DNA of 64,000 nt from Quadrisphaera sp. DSM 44207 (GCF_900101335.1 NZ_FNKA01000001.1:310001-374000); one strand, 5' to 3'. Numbered from the stretch's first letter, positions 43,209 to 52,390 are shown. Notes: generated by a model from the letters alone, not told the origin. Translations and numbers: made by a program.

Positions 43209-44633
43209 TCAGCTCAGCGACGCCGTGTCCGCCCGAGGCGTCCTCCGGTCCTGGGGACCGGAGGACGCCTCGCGGCGGCGCCGCTCGCCGCGGGCCGCCT
43301 TCGCGCGGTACATCGCCTCGTCCGCCTCGCGCAGCAGCGCGCCCGGCGTGGTGCCCGGGTGCGCCGTGGCCACGCCGATGCTGACGCCCACGGTCACCTC
43401 CACGTCGCCGACGCGCACCGGCGCGCTGATCCGGCGCCGCAGGCGCTCGGCCACCATCGGCGCCTGCGGTGCCGCGCCCTCCCCGGCCAGGAGCACCACG
43501 AACTCGTCACCTCCCAGCCGCGCCACCAGGTCCCCCGAGCGCACGGCGGAGCGCAGCCTCCCCGCGACGGCGATCAGGAGCGCGTCACCGGCCGCGTGCC
43601 CGTGCACGTCGTTGACGCCCTTGAACCCGTCGAGGTCGAGCAGCAGCAGGGCCGCCTCCCGCGCGGGGTCGGACAGCGCGCGACGCAGCGCCTCCTCGAC
43701 GGGGGCCCGGTTCGCCAGGCCGGTCAGGGGGTCGTGGGTGGCGCGGTGGCGCAGGTCCGCGGTGAGCGCGGCCCTGTGCATCCCCATGGCCACCTGCGCG
43801 CCGAGCACCTCCAGGGCTCCGCGGACCTCTCCGGGCAGCGGTGCGGTGCTGTCGACGACCAGGTCCCCGAGCGTCCCCTCGGAGGTGCGCAGCGGCAGGA
43901 CCAGCCGCGAGCCTCCCGGCGGCGGGTGCTGGTCGCCGTCGAGCACCACCTGCGCCCGCGCGCCGTCCACGCCCCGCAGGAGCGCGGCCACGGCGGCCAG
44001 GCCCTCGTGCCGGGCCCGCTCGGGGTCCTCCGCGAGGGCGATGGCCAGGCCGGCGCGGCTGAGCACGCGCTCACGGCCCACGGCCCGCTCCACCTGCCCG
44101 CCGACCACCGCCACCAGGTGGACGACCACGCCGAGGACCGGGACCCCCGGCAGGGGGCCCTGCAGCACCAGCGCCGCGTCCGGCTCGAGGCCCAGGTGCA
44201 CGGCGAGCACCAGCCCCGCCAGGTACGCGCCGATCGCCAGGGCGATGTACGCGGCCACCTGCCGCGAGGAGCCGTAGAGGGAGCGGAAGGTGACGGCGCC
44301 GTAGAGCAGGCCGACGCTGCGGACGGTGTCGTCGGGGCTGCACACGTGCAGCCCGATCGCCGCGAGCTCGAGGACCAGCCCGGCCGGGGGGAAGCGCGAG
44401 CGGCGGTAGCACCGCACCCACCACCCGGCGACGGCCAGGAGCAGCACGACCGTGGCGGCGCGCAGCCCCGGGGGGCGCCCGCTCGCGAGGACCGTCTGCA
44501 GCAGCGCGCCGGCGGTGAAGAACAGCGCGACGGCGAGGAAGAGCCAGCGCAGCCGGGCCAGCAGGCCGTCCGGTGGCCGCAGCAGCGGCGCGCGCGGCGG
44601 CCGGAGCGCACCCGGCGAGGGCTCCCCGCTCAC
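43209..44633 (-). CDS. GGDEF-domain diguanylate cyclase, membrane-bound
   Basis: This 474-residue protein has an N-terminal membrane domain of about six helices (LFLAVALFFTAGALLQTVLA, ATVVLLLAVAGWWV, QVAAYIALAIGAYLAGLVLAV, VLGVVVHLVAVVGG). A GAF-like stretch (about 230-305) follows, then the GGDEF domain from RATHDPLTGLANRAPVEEAL to the C-terminus. The active-site motif is intact as ARLGGDEFVVLL, so c-di-GMP synthesis is likely. No EAL domain is attached. GTG 44633 is preceded by GGAGGAGG. Confidence 0.92.
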   Translation of the reverse strand: MSGEPSPGALRPPRAPLLRPPDGLLARLRWLFLAVALFFTAGALLQTVLASGRPPGLRAATVVLLLAVAGWWVRCYRRSRFPPAGLVLELAAIGLHVCSPDDTVRSVGLLYGAVTFRSLYGSSRQVAAYIALAIGAYLAGLVLAVHLGLEPDAALVLQGPLPGVPVLGVVVHLVAVVGGQVERAVGRERVLSRAGLAIALAEDPERARHEGLAAVAALLRGVDGARAQVVLDGDQHPPPGGSRLVLPLRTSEGTLGDLVVDSTAPLPGEVRGALEVLGAQVAMGMHRAALTADLRHRATHDPLTGLANRAPVEEALRRALSDPAREAALLLLDLDGFKGVNDVHGHAAGDALLIAVAGRLRSAVRSGDLVARLGGDEFVVLLAGEGAAPQAPMVAERLRRRISAPVRVGDVEVTVGVSIGVATAHPGTTPGALLREADEAMYRAKAARGERRRREASSGPQDRRTPRADTASLS

Positions 44634-44724
44634 CGCACCCCTCCTCCCCCGCGCGCCGCTCGGCGCCGCAGACCCGCAGGTCATCGGCCGCTCCCGCATG
44701 CTCCTCGACGCCGGGGAGCGGGGA

Positions 44725-45339
44725 TCATCCGGTCGGTGCAGCGGTGAGCTGGGGTCCTCGCACGGCGTACTCGAGCACCCCGGTGACCAGCAGCAGGACG
44801 GCGACGACCCAGGAGCCGTCGAGCCCACCGGGCTGCAGGAGCCAGGCGTACCACTCCGACCCCTCACGACCGCTGCGGGGGCCGGCGAGGTAGGTGACGG
44901 CGGCCCAGGAGACGGCCGGCACCCAGGAGAGGACCGACGGCAGCAGCGCGGCGGTGAGGAGCACCGCGCCGAGCAGACCGGTGGTGTTGCGCGCCATCGC
45001 CGCGCCGTCCAGGGCTGCCGGGGAGGGCGCGGCGGCCCAGGCGAGGGCACCGCTGGCCACCGCCACGGCGACGCACCCGTGGCCGGCGCGCCACCGGGAG
45101 GACAGGCGCGGCGCGCAGCGCTCGAGCGCGGCGTCGGGGCCCTGCAGCGTGCTCGAGAGCACCACCGCGGCGATCATCGGCGCGGCGACCACGACGAGCA
45201 GGCGGACGGTCTCCGCCGTGGCGGGCGCTCCCGCGCCCGCCGCCGTCCGGACGGCCGCGGCGAGGAGAACCAGCAGGACCACGGCCGCACCCAGGTGCCG
45301 TGAGCGCGCGTGGAGGAGGGCACCGCGGTGACCGCTCAC
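44725..45339 (-). CDS. Membrane protein, last gene of the sigma-factor/ABC operon
   Basis: This 204-residue integral membrane protein has about six hydrophobic segments (HLGAAVVLLVLLAAAVRTAAG, LLVVVAAPMIAAVVL, CVAVAVASGALAWAAA, NTTGLLGAVLLTAALLPSVLSW, WVVAVLLLVTGVLEYAVRG). No family motif is recognised. Its GTG overlaps the permease stop (GTGA). It may be an additional ABC-2-type subunit. Confidence 0.78.
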   Translation of the reverse strand: MSGHRGALLHARSRHLGAAVVLLVLLAAAVRTAAGAGAPATAETVRLLVVVAAPMIAAVVLSSTLQGPDAALERCAPRLSSRWRAGHGCVAVAVASGALAWAAAPSPAALDGAAMARNTTGLLGAVLLTAALLPSVLSWVPAVSWAAVTYLAGPRSGREGSEWYAWLLQPGGLDGSWVVAVLLLVTGVLEYAVRGPQLTAAPTG

Positions 45340-46727
45340 GAGCCGGCCAGCCGCTGCAGCACCGGCAGGTCGCAGGAGCGCGAGGCGACCTGGTACTCCT
45401 GCATCCAGGCCCGCGCCGCTGCCGGGTCGGCGGCCAGCCGCTCGTGCAGCGCCGCCGCTGCACGAGCGGCGTCCGGCGCGACCTCGGACCGCCGCAGCAG
45501 GGCGGCGGCCACGGGGTCGGTGACCAGCACGGCCGGCGGCAGCTGCCGCCCGCTCCCCGCCGCGGAGTTCGGGCCGCAGGTGCTGATCGCCATGGAGTCG
45601 AGCACCGCGCCGCGGTACTCCTCGGGGTCGCTCAGCCCGGAGCGGAAGGGCCGGGCCTCGCTCTCGAGGCCGGGCAGCACGAGCACGTCGGGCGGCGGGA
45701 CCTGGTCGGGTCCGGGCACGGCCTCCTGCGCCGAGGACCACGACACCAGGGACCGCACGGCGGCCGCCTGCTCGCGCACCAGGGGTGCGGCGTCGTCGAG
45801 CAGCCCGGCGTGCACCTGCTGCACGCACACCGGCAGCCCGGCGTCCTGCGCGCAGACCAGCGCCTGGGCGGCGGGGTCCGGCTCGGTGGCGGAGCCGGCC
45901 AGGACCACGGGGACGGCGACCACGGCGGCCGCGGCGGGCACGAGCGCCAGCCAGCGGCGCCGCGCGACGGCCAGGACCAGCGCCGTCGCGGTCAGGGCCG
46001 AGGACCAGACGGCCAGCCCCGCAGCCGTGCCCGCGCGCACCTGAACGCCCTCCCACAGGGGCGCGAACCCCACCGGCAGCAGCCGCGCGAGTCCCTGCGG
46101 AGCCACGGCCGGCAGCCAGGCGAGGAGCACGAAGCCGACCACCGCGACCCCGGGCGCGACCAGCCGTCCGGGGAGCATCCGCCCGGCGGCGAAGCCGACG
46201 GTGGTGCCCACCAGGACCCCCAGGGCCAGGAGCGCGAGCACGACGGGCCAGCGACCGCCGGAGTAGGAGACCTCCGGGAAGACGGCCGCCAGGGTGATGC
46301 CCGCCTGGACCAGCCACCCGGCCAGCACCCCGACGACCACGGCCGCCCAGGTGGTGCTCACCCGCTGCCAGGCGGGTCGCGGGGTGACCGCGAGCAGCTC
46401 CTCCGTGCGGCGCCGCCGCTCCCGGCCCGCCACCCAGGCGGCGGAGGTCGCTGCGAGGAGGGTCCAGAGGAAGTCCCAGCTGTCGATCCACCACAGGGCC
46501 CCGGCCCAGGACGAGGACCAGATGCCGACGGAGGTGGCCGGCAGCGCCTCCGCGAGCACCAGCGCGGACCCAGCGACCGCGACGACCAGCCCGACCGCCC
46601 GCGCCCCGCTGCGGCGCAGGTCGGTGCCCAGGACCCGGCCCCACAGCGGCCCGCCCCGGACGGCGGCGCCTCGCGGACGGCCGGCCCGCAGCGCGGACGG
46701 CGCGGTCGGGGCGGCGGTCGCGCTCAC
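45336..46727 (-). CDS. ABC-2-type transporter permease with extracytoplasmic C-terminal domain
   Basis: This 463-residue membrane protein has six predicted helices in its first 300 residues (AVGLVVAVAGSALVLAEAL, AAVVVGVLAGWLVQAGITLA, VVLALLALGVLVGTTVGFAAG, and others). The RRRRTEELLAVTPRPAWQR loop is usual before TM3 in ABC-2 permeases. The C-terminal about 150 residues, starting CAQDAGLPVCVQQVHAGLL, have several Cys and are probably outside the membrane. It starts within the ATPase stop codon (GTGA) and overlaps the following gene by 4 nt. Confidence 0.85.
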   Translation of the reverse strand: MSATAAPTAPSALRAGRPRGAAVRGGPLWGRVLGTDLRRSGARAVGLVVAVAGSALVLAEALPATSVGIWSSSWAGALWWIDSWDFLWTLLAATSAAWVAGRERRRRTEELLAVTPRPAWQRVSTTWAAVVVGVLAGWLVQAGITLAAVFPEVSYSGGRWPVVLALLALGVLVGTTVGFAAGRMLPGRLVAPGVAVVGFVLLAWLPAVAPQGLARLLPVGFAPLWEGVQVRAGTAAGLAVWSSALTATALVLAVARRRWLALVPAAAAVVAVPVVLAGSATEPDPAAQALVCAQDAGLPVCVQQVHAGLLDDAAPLVREQAAAVRSLVSWSSAQEAVPGPDQVPPPDVLVLPGLESEARPFRSGLSDPEEYRGAVLDSMAISTCGPNSAAGSGRQLPPAVLVTDPVAAALLRRSEVAPDAARAAAALHERLAADPAAARAWMQEYQVASRSCDLPVLQRLAGS

Positions 46728-47605
46728 CGGGCACCACCGCCCAGGGCGAGGACGGGGGCGCCCGGCCCGGCGACGCGGTGGGCGCGCAGCAGCGCCGTGT
46801 AGCCGCGCTCGATCGGCGAGGCGCCCTCGTGGTCCCCGTCCTCCTCCTGGCGCCCGACGTCCGCCAGCGCCGCGGGCGTGCCGGTGGCGACCAGCCGGCC
46901 GGCGTCCACCACCGCCACGCGGGTGCAGGCGGAGGCGACGTCCTCGACCAGGTGCGTGCAGACCAGCACGGTCGCGTGCACGCCCGCCTCGCGCAGCAGG
47001 GCGCGGAGGTCGAGGCGCTGCTCGGGGTCCAGCCCGGCGGTCGGCTCGTCCAGCAGCAGCAGGTCGGGGTCGTTGACCAGCGCCTGCGCCAGGCCGGCGC
47101 GGCGCAGCATGCCCCCCGAGAGGGACTTCATCCGGCTGCCGGCGCGGTCGCTCAGGCCGACCCGCTCGATCGCCCGGTCCACCGCCAGCGGTGCGCGGGC
47201 GGACGGGACCTCCTTCAGCCAGGCGAAGTACTCCACGAACTCGCGCACCGTGAACCGCGGGTAGTAGCCGAAGGACTGCGGGAGGTACCCGAGGCGCCGG
47301 CGCAGCGCCCGGCGCTGGGAGGCGACGCGCACGTCGTGCCCCAGCAGGACCACGTCCCCCTCGGTGGGCGGGACCACGGTGGCCAGGACCCGCATCAGGG
47401 TCGTCTTCCCCGCCCCGTTCGGCCCCAGCAGGCCGTGCACGCCGACTCCCAGCTGCAGGTGCAGGCCGTCGACGGCCCGCCGCGCCGACCCGCGGCGCCC
47501 CACCACCACGGACAGGCCGCGGACCACCGCCCCGCTCCCCCGGTCGGGCGCGTCCCCGGCGGGGGGACCGCCCGGGGTGCTCATCGTGCTCGCCGCAGTG
47601 CTCAC
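46724..47605 (-). CDS. ABC transporter ATP-binding protein
   Basis: This 293-residue ATPase has Walker A GPNGAGKTTLM near residue 56. Signature LSGGMLRRAGLAQAL is near 152, Walker B LLLLDEPTAGLDP near 174, and the H-loop CTHLVED near 206. The Q-loop is YLPQSFGYYPRF. It resembles multidrug and bacitracin-type export ATPases (DrrA/BcrA class). The C-terminal about 60 residues (QEEDGDHEGASPIERGY) replace the usual DrrA tail. Partner is the permease directly downstream, with a 4-nt overlap. Confidence 0.92.
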   Translation of the reverse strand: MSTAASTMSTPGGPPAGDAPDRGSGAVVRGLSVVVGRRGSARRAVDGLHLQLGVGVHGLLGPNGAGKTTLMRVLATVVPPTEGDVVLLGHDVRVASQRRALRRRLGYLPQSFGYYPRFTVREFVEYFAWLKEVPSARAPLAVDRAIERVGLSDRAGSRMKSLSGGMLRRAGLAQALVNDPDLLLLDEPTAGLDPEQRLDLRALLREAGVHATVLVCTHLVEDVASACTRVAVVDAGRLVATGTPAALADVGRQEEDGDHEGASPIERGYTALLRAHRVAGPGAPVLALGGGAR

Positions 47606-48627
47606 GGGTTCCTCCTCCTGGCTGCTCGCGGCAGCCGCTCGTACGACGCACCTCGCACCACCACCACCGCCGTCGCCGCGACCGCGACGAGGGCCCACGA
47701 CGCCTGGGCGCCCGCGCCGGCCACCAGCGGCACCCCGCCCGGCGACGCGGCGGCCCGGGCCAGCTCACCCACGACGCCTCTGGCGTCGGCACCGGCGGTC
47801 GCCACCGCGGGTGCGAGGACGGCCAGGCCCCACAGCGCCGCGACCCCTGCGGCAGCCCGCTCCAGGGCGACGAGCGTGCCGGCGGCCAGGGTCGTCGCGG
47901 TCAGCGCCAGGCACGGCAGCAGCCACACCACCGGCTCGGACCTCCCGTCCGCGGTGGCACCGGCCCCGCCGAGCGCGGCGCCGGCGAGCAGGGCCAGCGG
48001 AACGGTGACGGCCAGCACCGCCGCGGTGCGCCACAGCACCAGCCGCAGCCCCGCCGACGGCGTCGAGAGCACCACCTCGCGCCACGGGTCGTCCTCCCCG
48101 GCCGAGCACAGCGCCACCCCGGCCAGCGGCAGCGCCGGGGCCAGCAGCCACAGCAGCGCGGCACCGGGAGGACCCGCCGGAGCTGCGAGGCGGACGGCGG
48201 TGGCCACGCCCACCGCGACGACGAGCGCGACGGCGACCGCGACGAGCGCGGCCGGGCGCACCAGCCAGGCGGCGCGGCCCCGCAGGCGCCGCGTCCACGG
48301 GCGGCGCGGCAGCCCGGGCGCGGGGCGCGCGGACGGCACCGTCCGGAAGAGCCCGGGTCGGGCGCCTCGCGGTGGGGTCAGGTCGGCCAGCAGGCGCTGG
48401 CGCCCGTGCTCGACCAGCGCGCGGGCCCGCCCGGCGGGCGCCGCGTGCAGGGCCGCGGCCAGCTCCGCCCGGCACAGGGCGCAGGAGGTCAGGTGGGCCT
48501 CCAGGCTCCATGCATCGACCTCGCCGGCCCGGCCCGCGGCGTAGGCGGCGAGCAGCGCCGGGCCGGCGTGCCAGGCGCCGCCGACGCCGGTCGGGGTCGA
48601 CCCTGCGCTCCTGCGCGGCGCGCTCAT
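47602..48627 (-). CDS. Zinc-finger anti-sigma-like membrane protein
   Basis: This 341-residue protein begins with a cytoplasmic zf-HC2-like part: WHAGPALLAAYAAGRAGEVDAW then SLEAHLTSCALCRAELAAAL, the H-x3-C-x2-C anti-sigma zinc finger. A linker (about 70-125) precedes six hydrophobic segments (AAWLVRPAALVAVAVALVVAVG, LLWLLAPALPLAGVALC, TAAVLAVTVPLALLAGAALG, WLLPCLALTATTLAAGTLV, ALWGLAVLAPAVATAG, ASWALVAVAATAVVVV). Ordinary anti-sigma factors have one helix, so the six-helix membrane domain is unusual. It overlaps the sigma gene stop (ATGA). Confidence 0.83.
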   Translation of the reverse strand: MSAPRRSAGSTPTGVGGAWHAGPALLAAYAAGRAGEVDAWSLEAHLTSCALCRAELAAALHAAPAGRARALVEHGRQRLLADLTPPRGARPGLFRTVPSARPAPGLPRRPWTRRLRGRAAWLVRPAALVAVAVALVVAVGVATAVRLAAPAGPPGAALLWLLAPALPLAGVALCSAGEDDPWREVVLSTPSAGLRLVLWRTAAVLAVTVPLALLAGAALGGAGATADGRSEPVVWLLPCLALTATTLAAGTLVALERAAAGVAALWGLAVLAPAVATAGADARGVVGELARAAASPGGVPLVAGAGAQASWALVAVAATAVVVVRGASYERLPRAARRRNP

Positions 48628-49220
48628 GCCAGGGCCGTCCGCAGCGCCGCGCGCGCCCGCATCGCCCGCGTCTTGACCGTGCCCTCCGGAACGCCCAGCA
48701 CCACCGCCGCCTCCCGCACGCTCAACCCGTCCAGCACCGTCGCCTGCAGCACCGCGCGCAGCTCCGGTGACAGGCCGGCGACCGCCGCCTCCAGCGGACC
48801 GGCCAGCAGGCCGTCCATCACCTGGTCCTCGGCGGAGGCGGAGGCGGGAGCGCTCCGGTCCAGCAGGTCGTCCGCGGGCGCGCCGCCGTCCGCGCCGCCG
48901 TCCGCGCCACCGCTCTCGGGGACGACCCAGGTCGTGGTGGGCACCCGCGCGGCCCGGCGGCGGAAGGCGTCGACCAGCCGCCGCGCGGCGATCGTCCACA
49001 CCCAGGCCGCGACGTCCCCCCGCCCGTCCCAGGACCCGGCGCCTCGCCAGGCCGCGGCGAACGCCTCCTGCACCACGTCGGCGACGACGTCGTCGTCGGC
49101 GCACCGGCGTCGCAGGCGCAGCACCACCATCGGGGCCAGCCGGTCGTACAGCTCCGCGAACGCCCCCTCGTCCCCGCGCGCGGCGCGGCGCAGCAGCGCC
49201 GCGTCGTCGACCTCCCGCAC
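48624..49220 (-). CDS. ECF-family RNA polymerase sigma factor
   Basis: This 198-residue sigma factor has region 2, DEGAFAELYDRLAPMVVLRLRR, DVVADVVQEAFAAAWRGAGSWD and AWVWTIAARRLVDAFRRRAAR. An Asp/Gly/Ala-rich linker includes GGADGGADGGAPADD. Region 4 is LSPELRAVLQATVLDGLSVREAAVVLGVPEGTVKTRAMRARAALR. The start is uncertain: GTG 49229 would add three residues, and an earlier GTG at 49265 would add 15. It heads an operon with its zinc-finger partner and an ABC transporter. It is divergent from lutA. Confidence 0.9.
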   Translation of the reverse strand: MREVDDAALLRRAARGDEGAFAELYDRLAPMVVLRLRRRCADDDVVADVVQEAFAAAWRGAGSWDGRGDVAAWVWTIAARRLVDAFRRRAARVPTTTWVVPESGGADGGADGGAPADDLLDRSAPASASAEDQVMDGLLAGPLEAAVAGLSPELRAVLQATVLDGLSVREAAVVLGVPEGTVKTRAMRARAALRTALA

Positions 49221-49381
49221 GGGTCCCACATCCTGCCTGACGCGGGCCGGGGCGCAGCGGTTCACCGGCCGTGGTCGGCGCAGCGGCGGCGGCGTCCCGT
49301 TGCACCGGCAGACGCCCCACCGCTAGCGTCGTGCCCGCTGCGAGGCGTCTCGATGACGAGCGGGAGCAGCCAGGAGGCGTC

Positions 49382-50248
49382 GTGCGGATCGCTGTGATGG
49401 CCACCTGCCTGGGGGACGCGATGTTCCCCGGGGCCGTGCGCGCCACCGTCGAGCTGCTCGAGCGGCTCGGCCACGAGGTCGTCTTCCCCGCCGACCAGAC
49501 CTGCTGCGGGCAGATGCACGTGAACACCGGCTACCTGGACCAGGCGCTGCCGGTCGTGCGCCACCACGTGGCGGTCTTCGAGCCCGTGCTCGACGGCTCC
49601 GGTTCGTCGGGCGGGTCCGGTCCGTCGGGCGGGTCCGGCTGGGACGCCGCGGTGGCGCCGTCCGGCTCGTGCGTGGGGTGCGTGCGCCACCAGCACGCGA
49701 TGGTCGCCCGCCGCGCCGGGGACGAGGGGCTGGCGCGCACCGCGCACGCGATCGGGCAGCGCACCTACGAGCTGTCCGAGCTGCTCGTCGACGTCCTCGG
49801 CGTCACGGACGTCGGCGCCTACTACCCGCACCGGGTGACCCACCACCCCACCTGCCACTCCCTGCGGATGCTGCGCGTCGGCGAGAAGCCGCTGCGGCTG
49901 CTGCGCGCCGTGCGCGGCCTCGAGCTGGTCGAGCTGCCCGACGCGGAGGTCTGCTGCGGCTTCGGCGGCACCTTCGCGATCAAGAACGCGGAGACCTCCA
50001 CCGCTCTGCTGGCCGACAAGATGGCCAACGTGCTCGCCACCCGCGCCGAGGTGTGCACCGCCGGGGACTCCTCGTGCCTGATGCACATCGGCGGCGGCCT
50101 GGCGCGCCTGCGCACCGGGGTGCGCACCGTGCACCTGGCGGAGATCCTCAACAGCACCGAGGCGGGCGTGGAGGGCGGTGGCGGCGGCCCGGCGTCCGCC
50201 GCGGCGCCCGCGCCGCCCGCGGACCGGACGACGGGAGCCCAGCGATGA
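49382..50248 (+). CDS. lutA: L-lactate utilisation protein LutA (Fe-S, CCG domains)
   Basis: This 288-residue subunit has two CCG domains of the heterodisulfide-reductase type: ATCLGD with TCCGQMHVNTGY near residue 40, and HHPTCHSLRML with VCCGFGGTFAIKN near 198. These cysteines ligate an Fe-S cluster for electron transfer in lactate oxidation. A Gly/Ser insert (about residues 67-82, GSGSSGGSGPSGGSG) is extra. GTG 49382 follows CAGGAGGCGTC. ATGA overlap with lutB. Operon lutABC. Confidence 0.93.
   Translation: MRIAVMATCLGDAMFPGAVRATVELLERLGHEVVFPADQTCCGQMHVNTGYLDQALPVVRHHVAVFEPVLDGSGSSGGSGPSGGSGWDAAVAPSGSCVGCVRHQHAMVARRAGDEGLARTAHAIGQRTYELSELLVDVLGVTDVGAYYPHRVTHHPTCHSLRMLRVGEKPLRLLRAVRGLELVELPDAEVCCGFGGTFAIKNAETSTALLADKMANVLATRAEVCTAGDSSCLMHIGGGLARLRTGVRTVHLAEILNSTEAGVEGGGGGPASAAAPAPPADRTTGAQR
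49600..49641. repeat. Short tandem repeat encoding the Gly/Ser insert in LutA
   Basis: GGTTCGTCGGGCGGGTCC and GGTCCGTCGGGCGGGTCC are two 18-bp units. They encode the GSSGGS-type linker seen in the protein. Confidence 0.65.
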
Positions 50249-51753
50249 CCGCTCCCGACCCCCCGGTGCACGCGCCGGCCGGCGTGGGGCACCTGCGCGG
50301 GCAGGCGCCGTTCCCGCAGGCGGCGCGCGCGGCGCTCGCGGACACCCAGCTGCGCCGCAACCTCGGCAGGGCCACCTCCGTCATCCGCGGCAAGCGGGCC
50401 CGGGTGGTCGCCGAGGTGCCCGACTGGGAGGAGCTGCGCGCCGCCGGGTCCGCGATCAAGGCGGACGTGATGGCGCGGCTGCCGGAGCTGCTGGAGCAGC
50501 TGGAGGAGGCCGTCACGGCCCGCGGTGGCGTCGTGCACTGGGCCCGGGACGCCGCGGAGGCCAACGCGGTCGTCACCGACCTCGTGCGCGCCACCGGCGC
50601 CGACCGGGTCGTGAAGGTCAAGTCCATGGCCACGCAGGAGACGGGCCTGAACGAGGCCCTCGAGGCCGCGGGCGTCGCCCCGGTGGAGACCGACCTGGCC
50701 GAGCTCATCGTCCAGCTCGGCCACGACGCGCCCAGCCACATCCTCGTGCCGGCGATCCACCGCAACCGCGCGGAGATCCGCGAGATCTTCCTGCGCGAGA
50801 TGCCGGACGTCGACCCCTCCCTGACCGACGAGCCGCGCCGCCTGGCCATGGCCGCCCGAGAGCACCTGCGCCGCACGTTCCTGTCCGCGGGGGTGGCGGT
50901 CAGCGGCGCCAACTTCGCGGTCGCGCAGACCGGCACGCTCGCGGTCGTGGAGTCCGAGGGCAACGGGCGCATGTGCCTGACGCTGCCGCGCACCCTGATC
51001 ACCCTCATGGGCGTGGAGAAGGTCGTGCCGACCTGGCGCGACCTGGAGGTGTTCCTGCAGCTGCTGCCGCGCTCGTCCACGGGCGAGCGGATGAACCCCT
51101 ACACCTCCACCTGGACGGGCGTCACGCCCGGTGACGGGCCGGCCGAGTTCCACCTCGTGCTGCTCGACAACGGCCGCTCCGCCGTGCTGGCCGACGAGCA
51201 GGGCCGCTCGGCGCTGCACTGCATCCGCTGCTCGGCGTGCCTGAACGTCTGCCCGGTCTACGAGCGCGCGGGCGGCCACGCGTACGGGTCGGTCTACCCC
51301 GGGCCGATCGGGGCGGTGCTCACCCCGCAGCTGACCGGCATCGACGGCGCGCACGACCCGAACGCCTCGCTGCCCTACGCCTCCTCCCTGTGCGGGGCGT
51401 GCTTCGACGCGTGCCCGGTGCGCATCGACATCCCGGGCCTGCTCATGCAGCAGCGGGCGGCGTCCGTCGCGGCGCACACCCGCCCCACCGGGCAGGACCT
51501 GGCGATGCGGGCGGCCGCCGCGGCGATGACCTCCCCCGGCCGCTTCGCCGCGGCGGAGAGGGTGCTCGGCGCCGGGCGCCTGGTGGCCGGCCGCACGGGC
51601 CGGATCACGGCGCTGCCGTGGCCGGCGTCGCGGTGGACCGCCAGCCGCGACGTCCCCGCCCCTCCGGAGGAGACGTTCCGGCAGTGGTGGGCGCGCACGC
51701 GCGGCGACGGCGCGGCGGACCGCGGGCACGACGGCGAGGGGGCCGGCGCGTGA
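50245..51753 (+). CDS. lutB: L-lactate utilisation protein LutB (ferredoxin-like Fe-S)
   Basis: This 502-residue iron-sulfur subunit has an N-terminal LUD domain (LRRNLGRATSVIRGKRARVV, KVKSMATQETGLNEALEAAGV, AVAQTGTLAVVESEGNGRM). The first 4Fe-4S motif HCIRCSACLNVCPVY lies near residue 329 and the second SLCGACFDACPVRID near 388. The length and the C-terminal RTGRITALPWPASRWTASRDVP are typical. ATGA overlap with lutA and GTGA overlap with lutC. It oxidises L-lactate to pyruvate together with LutA and LutC. Confidence 0.95.
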   Translation: MTAPDPPVHAPAGVGHLRGQAPFPQAARAALADTQLRRNLGRATSVIRGKRARVVAEVPDWEELRAAGSAIKADVMARLPELLEQLEEAVTARGGVVHWARDAAEANAVVTDLVRATGADRVVKVKSMATQETGLNEALEAAGVAPVETDLAELIVQLGHDAPSHILVPAIHRNRAEIREIFLREMPDVDPSLTDEPRRLAMAAREHLRRTFLSAGVAVSGANFAVAQTGTLAVVESEGNGRMCLTLPRTLITLMGVEKVVPTWRDLEVFLQLLPRSSTGERMNPYTSTWTGVTPGDGPAEFHLVLLDNGRSAVLADEQGRSALHCIRCSACLNVCPVYERAGGHAYGSVYPGPIGAVLTPQLTGIDGAHDPNASLPYASSLCGACFDACPVRIDIPGLLMQQRAASVAAHTRPTGQDLAMRAAAAAMTSPGRFAAAERVLGAGRLVAGRTGRITALPWPASRWTASRDVPAPPEETFRQWWARTRGDGAADRGHDGEGAGA

Positions 51754-52388
51754 GCGCGCGCGAGGAGGTGCTCGCGCGGCTGCGCGCCGCCCGCGACGCC
51801 GGGGCGCCCGCGGGCGGCGTCGCGGCCGTCCCGCGGCGCTACCGGGCCCGCGGCGAGCACGCGCCCGGCAGCGCCGCGGTGGTCGAGCTGCTGGTCGAGC
51901 GCGTGGAGGACTACCGCGCCGCGGTGCACCGCACCGGCCCCGGCGGCGTCGCCGCGCTCGTCGCCGACCTGCTCGCGGACGCCGCCTCGGTCGCCGTCCC
52001 GCCGGGCCTGGACGCCGGCTGGACCGCCGGGTGCGCCGCGGCGCTGCTGGTCGACGGCGACCCGGCGCCGCTGGACGCCCAGCGCCTGGACGCCGTGGAC
52101 GCCGTCGTGACCGCCAGCGCCGTCGCGATCGCCGAGACCGGCACGATCGTCCTGGACGCCACCGACCCGCGCCAGGGCCGGCGGCTGCTCTCCCTCGTGC
52201 CCGACCACCACGTGTGCGTGGTGGCCGCGGCCGACGTGGTGGGCACCGTGCCGGAGGCCCTGGCCCGGCTCGACCCGCAGCACCCGCTGACGTTCGTCAG
52301 CGGCCCGAGCGCGACGAGCGACATCGAGCTCGACCGGGTCGAGGGCGTGCACGGCCCCCGCCGCCTGGACGTCGTCCTCGTCGGCTGA
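51750..52388 (+). CDS. lutC: L-lactate utilisation protein LutC
   Basis: This 212-residue LUD-domain protein completes the lactate oxidation complex. SAREEVLARLRAARDAG at the N-terminus, DAVVTASAVAIAETGTIVLDA and SLVPDHHVCVVAAADVVGTVPEAL in the middle are family motifs, and the C-terminus has FVSGPSATSDIELDRVEGVHGPRRLDVVLV. The GTG overlaps the lutB stop. No lldP-type permease or GntR-type regulator is next to the operon in this window. Confidence 0.93.
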   Translation: MSAREEVLARLRAARDAGAPAGGVAAVPRRYRARGEHAPGSAAVVELLVERVEDYRAAVHRTGPGGVAALVADLLADAASVAVPPGLDAGWTAGCAAALLVDGDPAPLDAQRLDAVDAVVTASAVAIAETGTIVLDATDPRQGRRLLSLVPDHHVCVVAAADVVGTVPEALARLDPQHPLTFVSGPSATSDIELDRVEGVHGPRRLDVVLVG

Positions 52389-52390
52389 CC

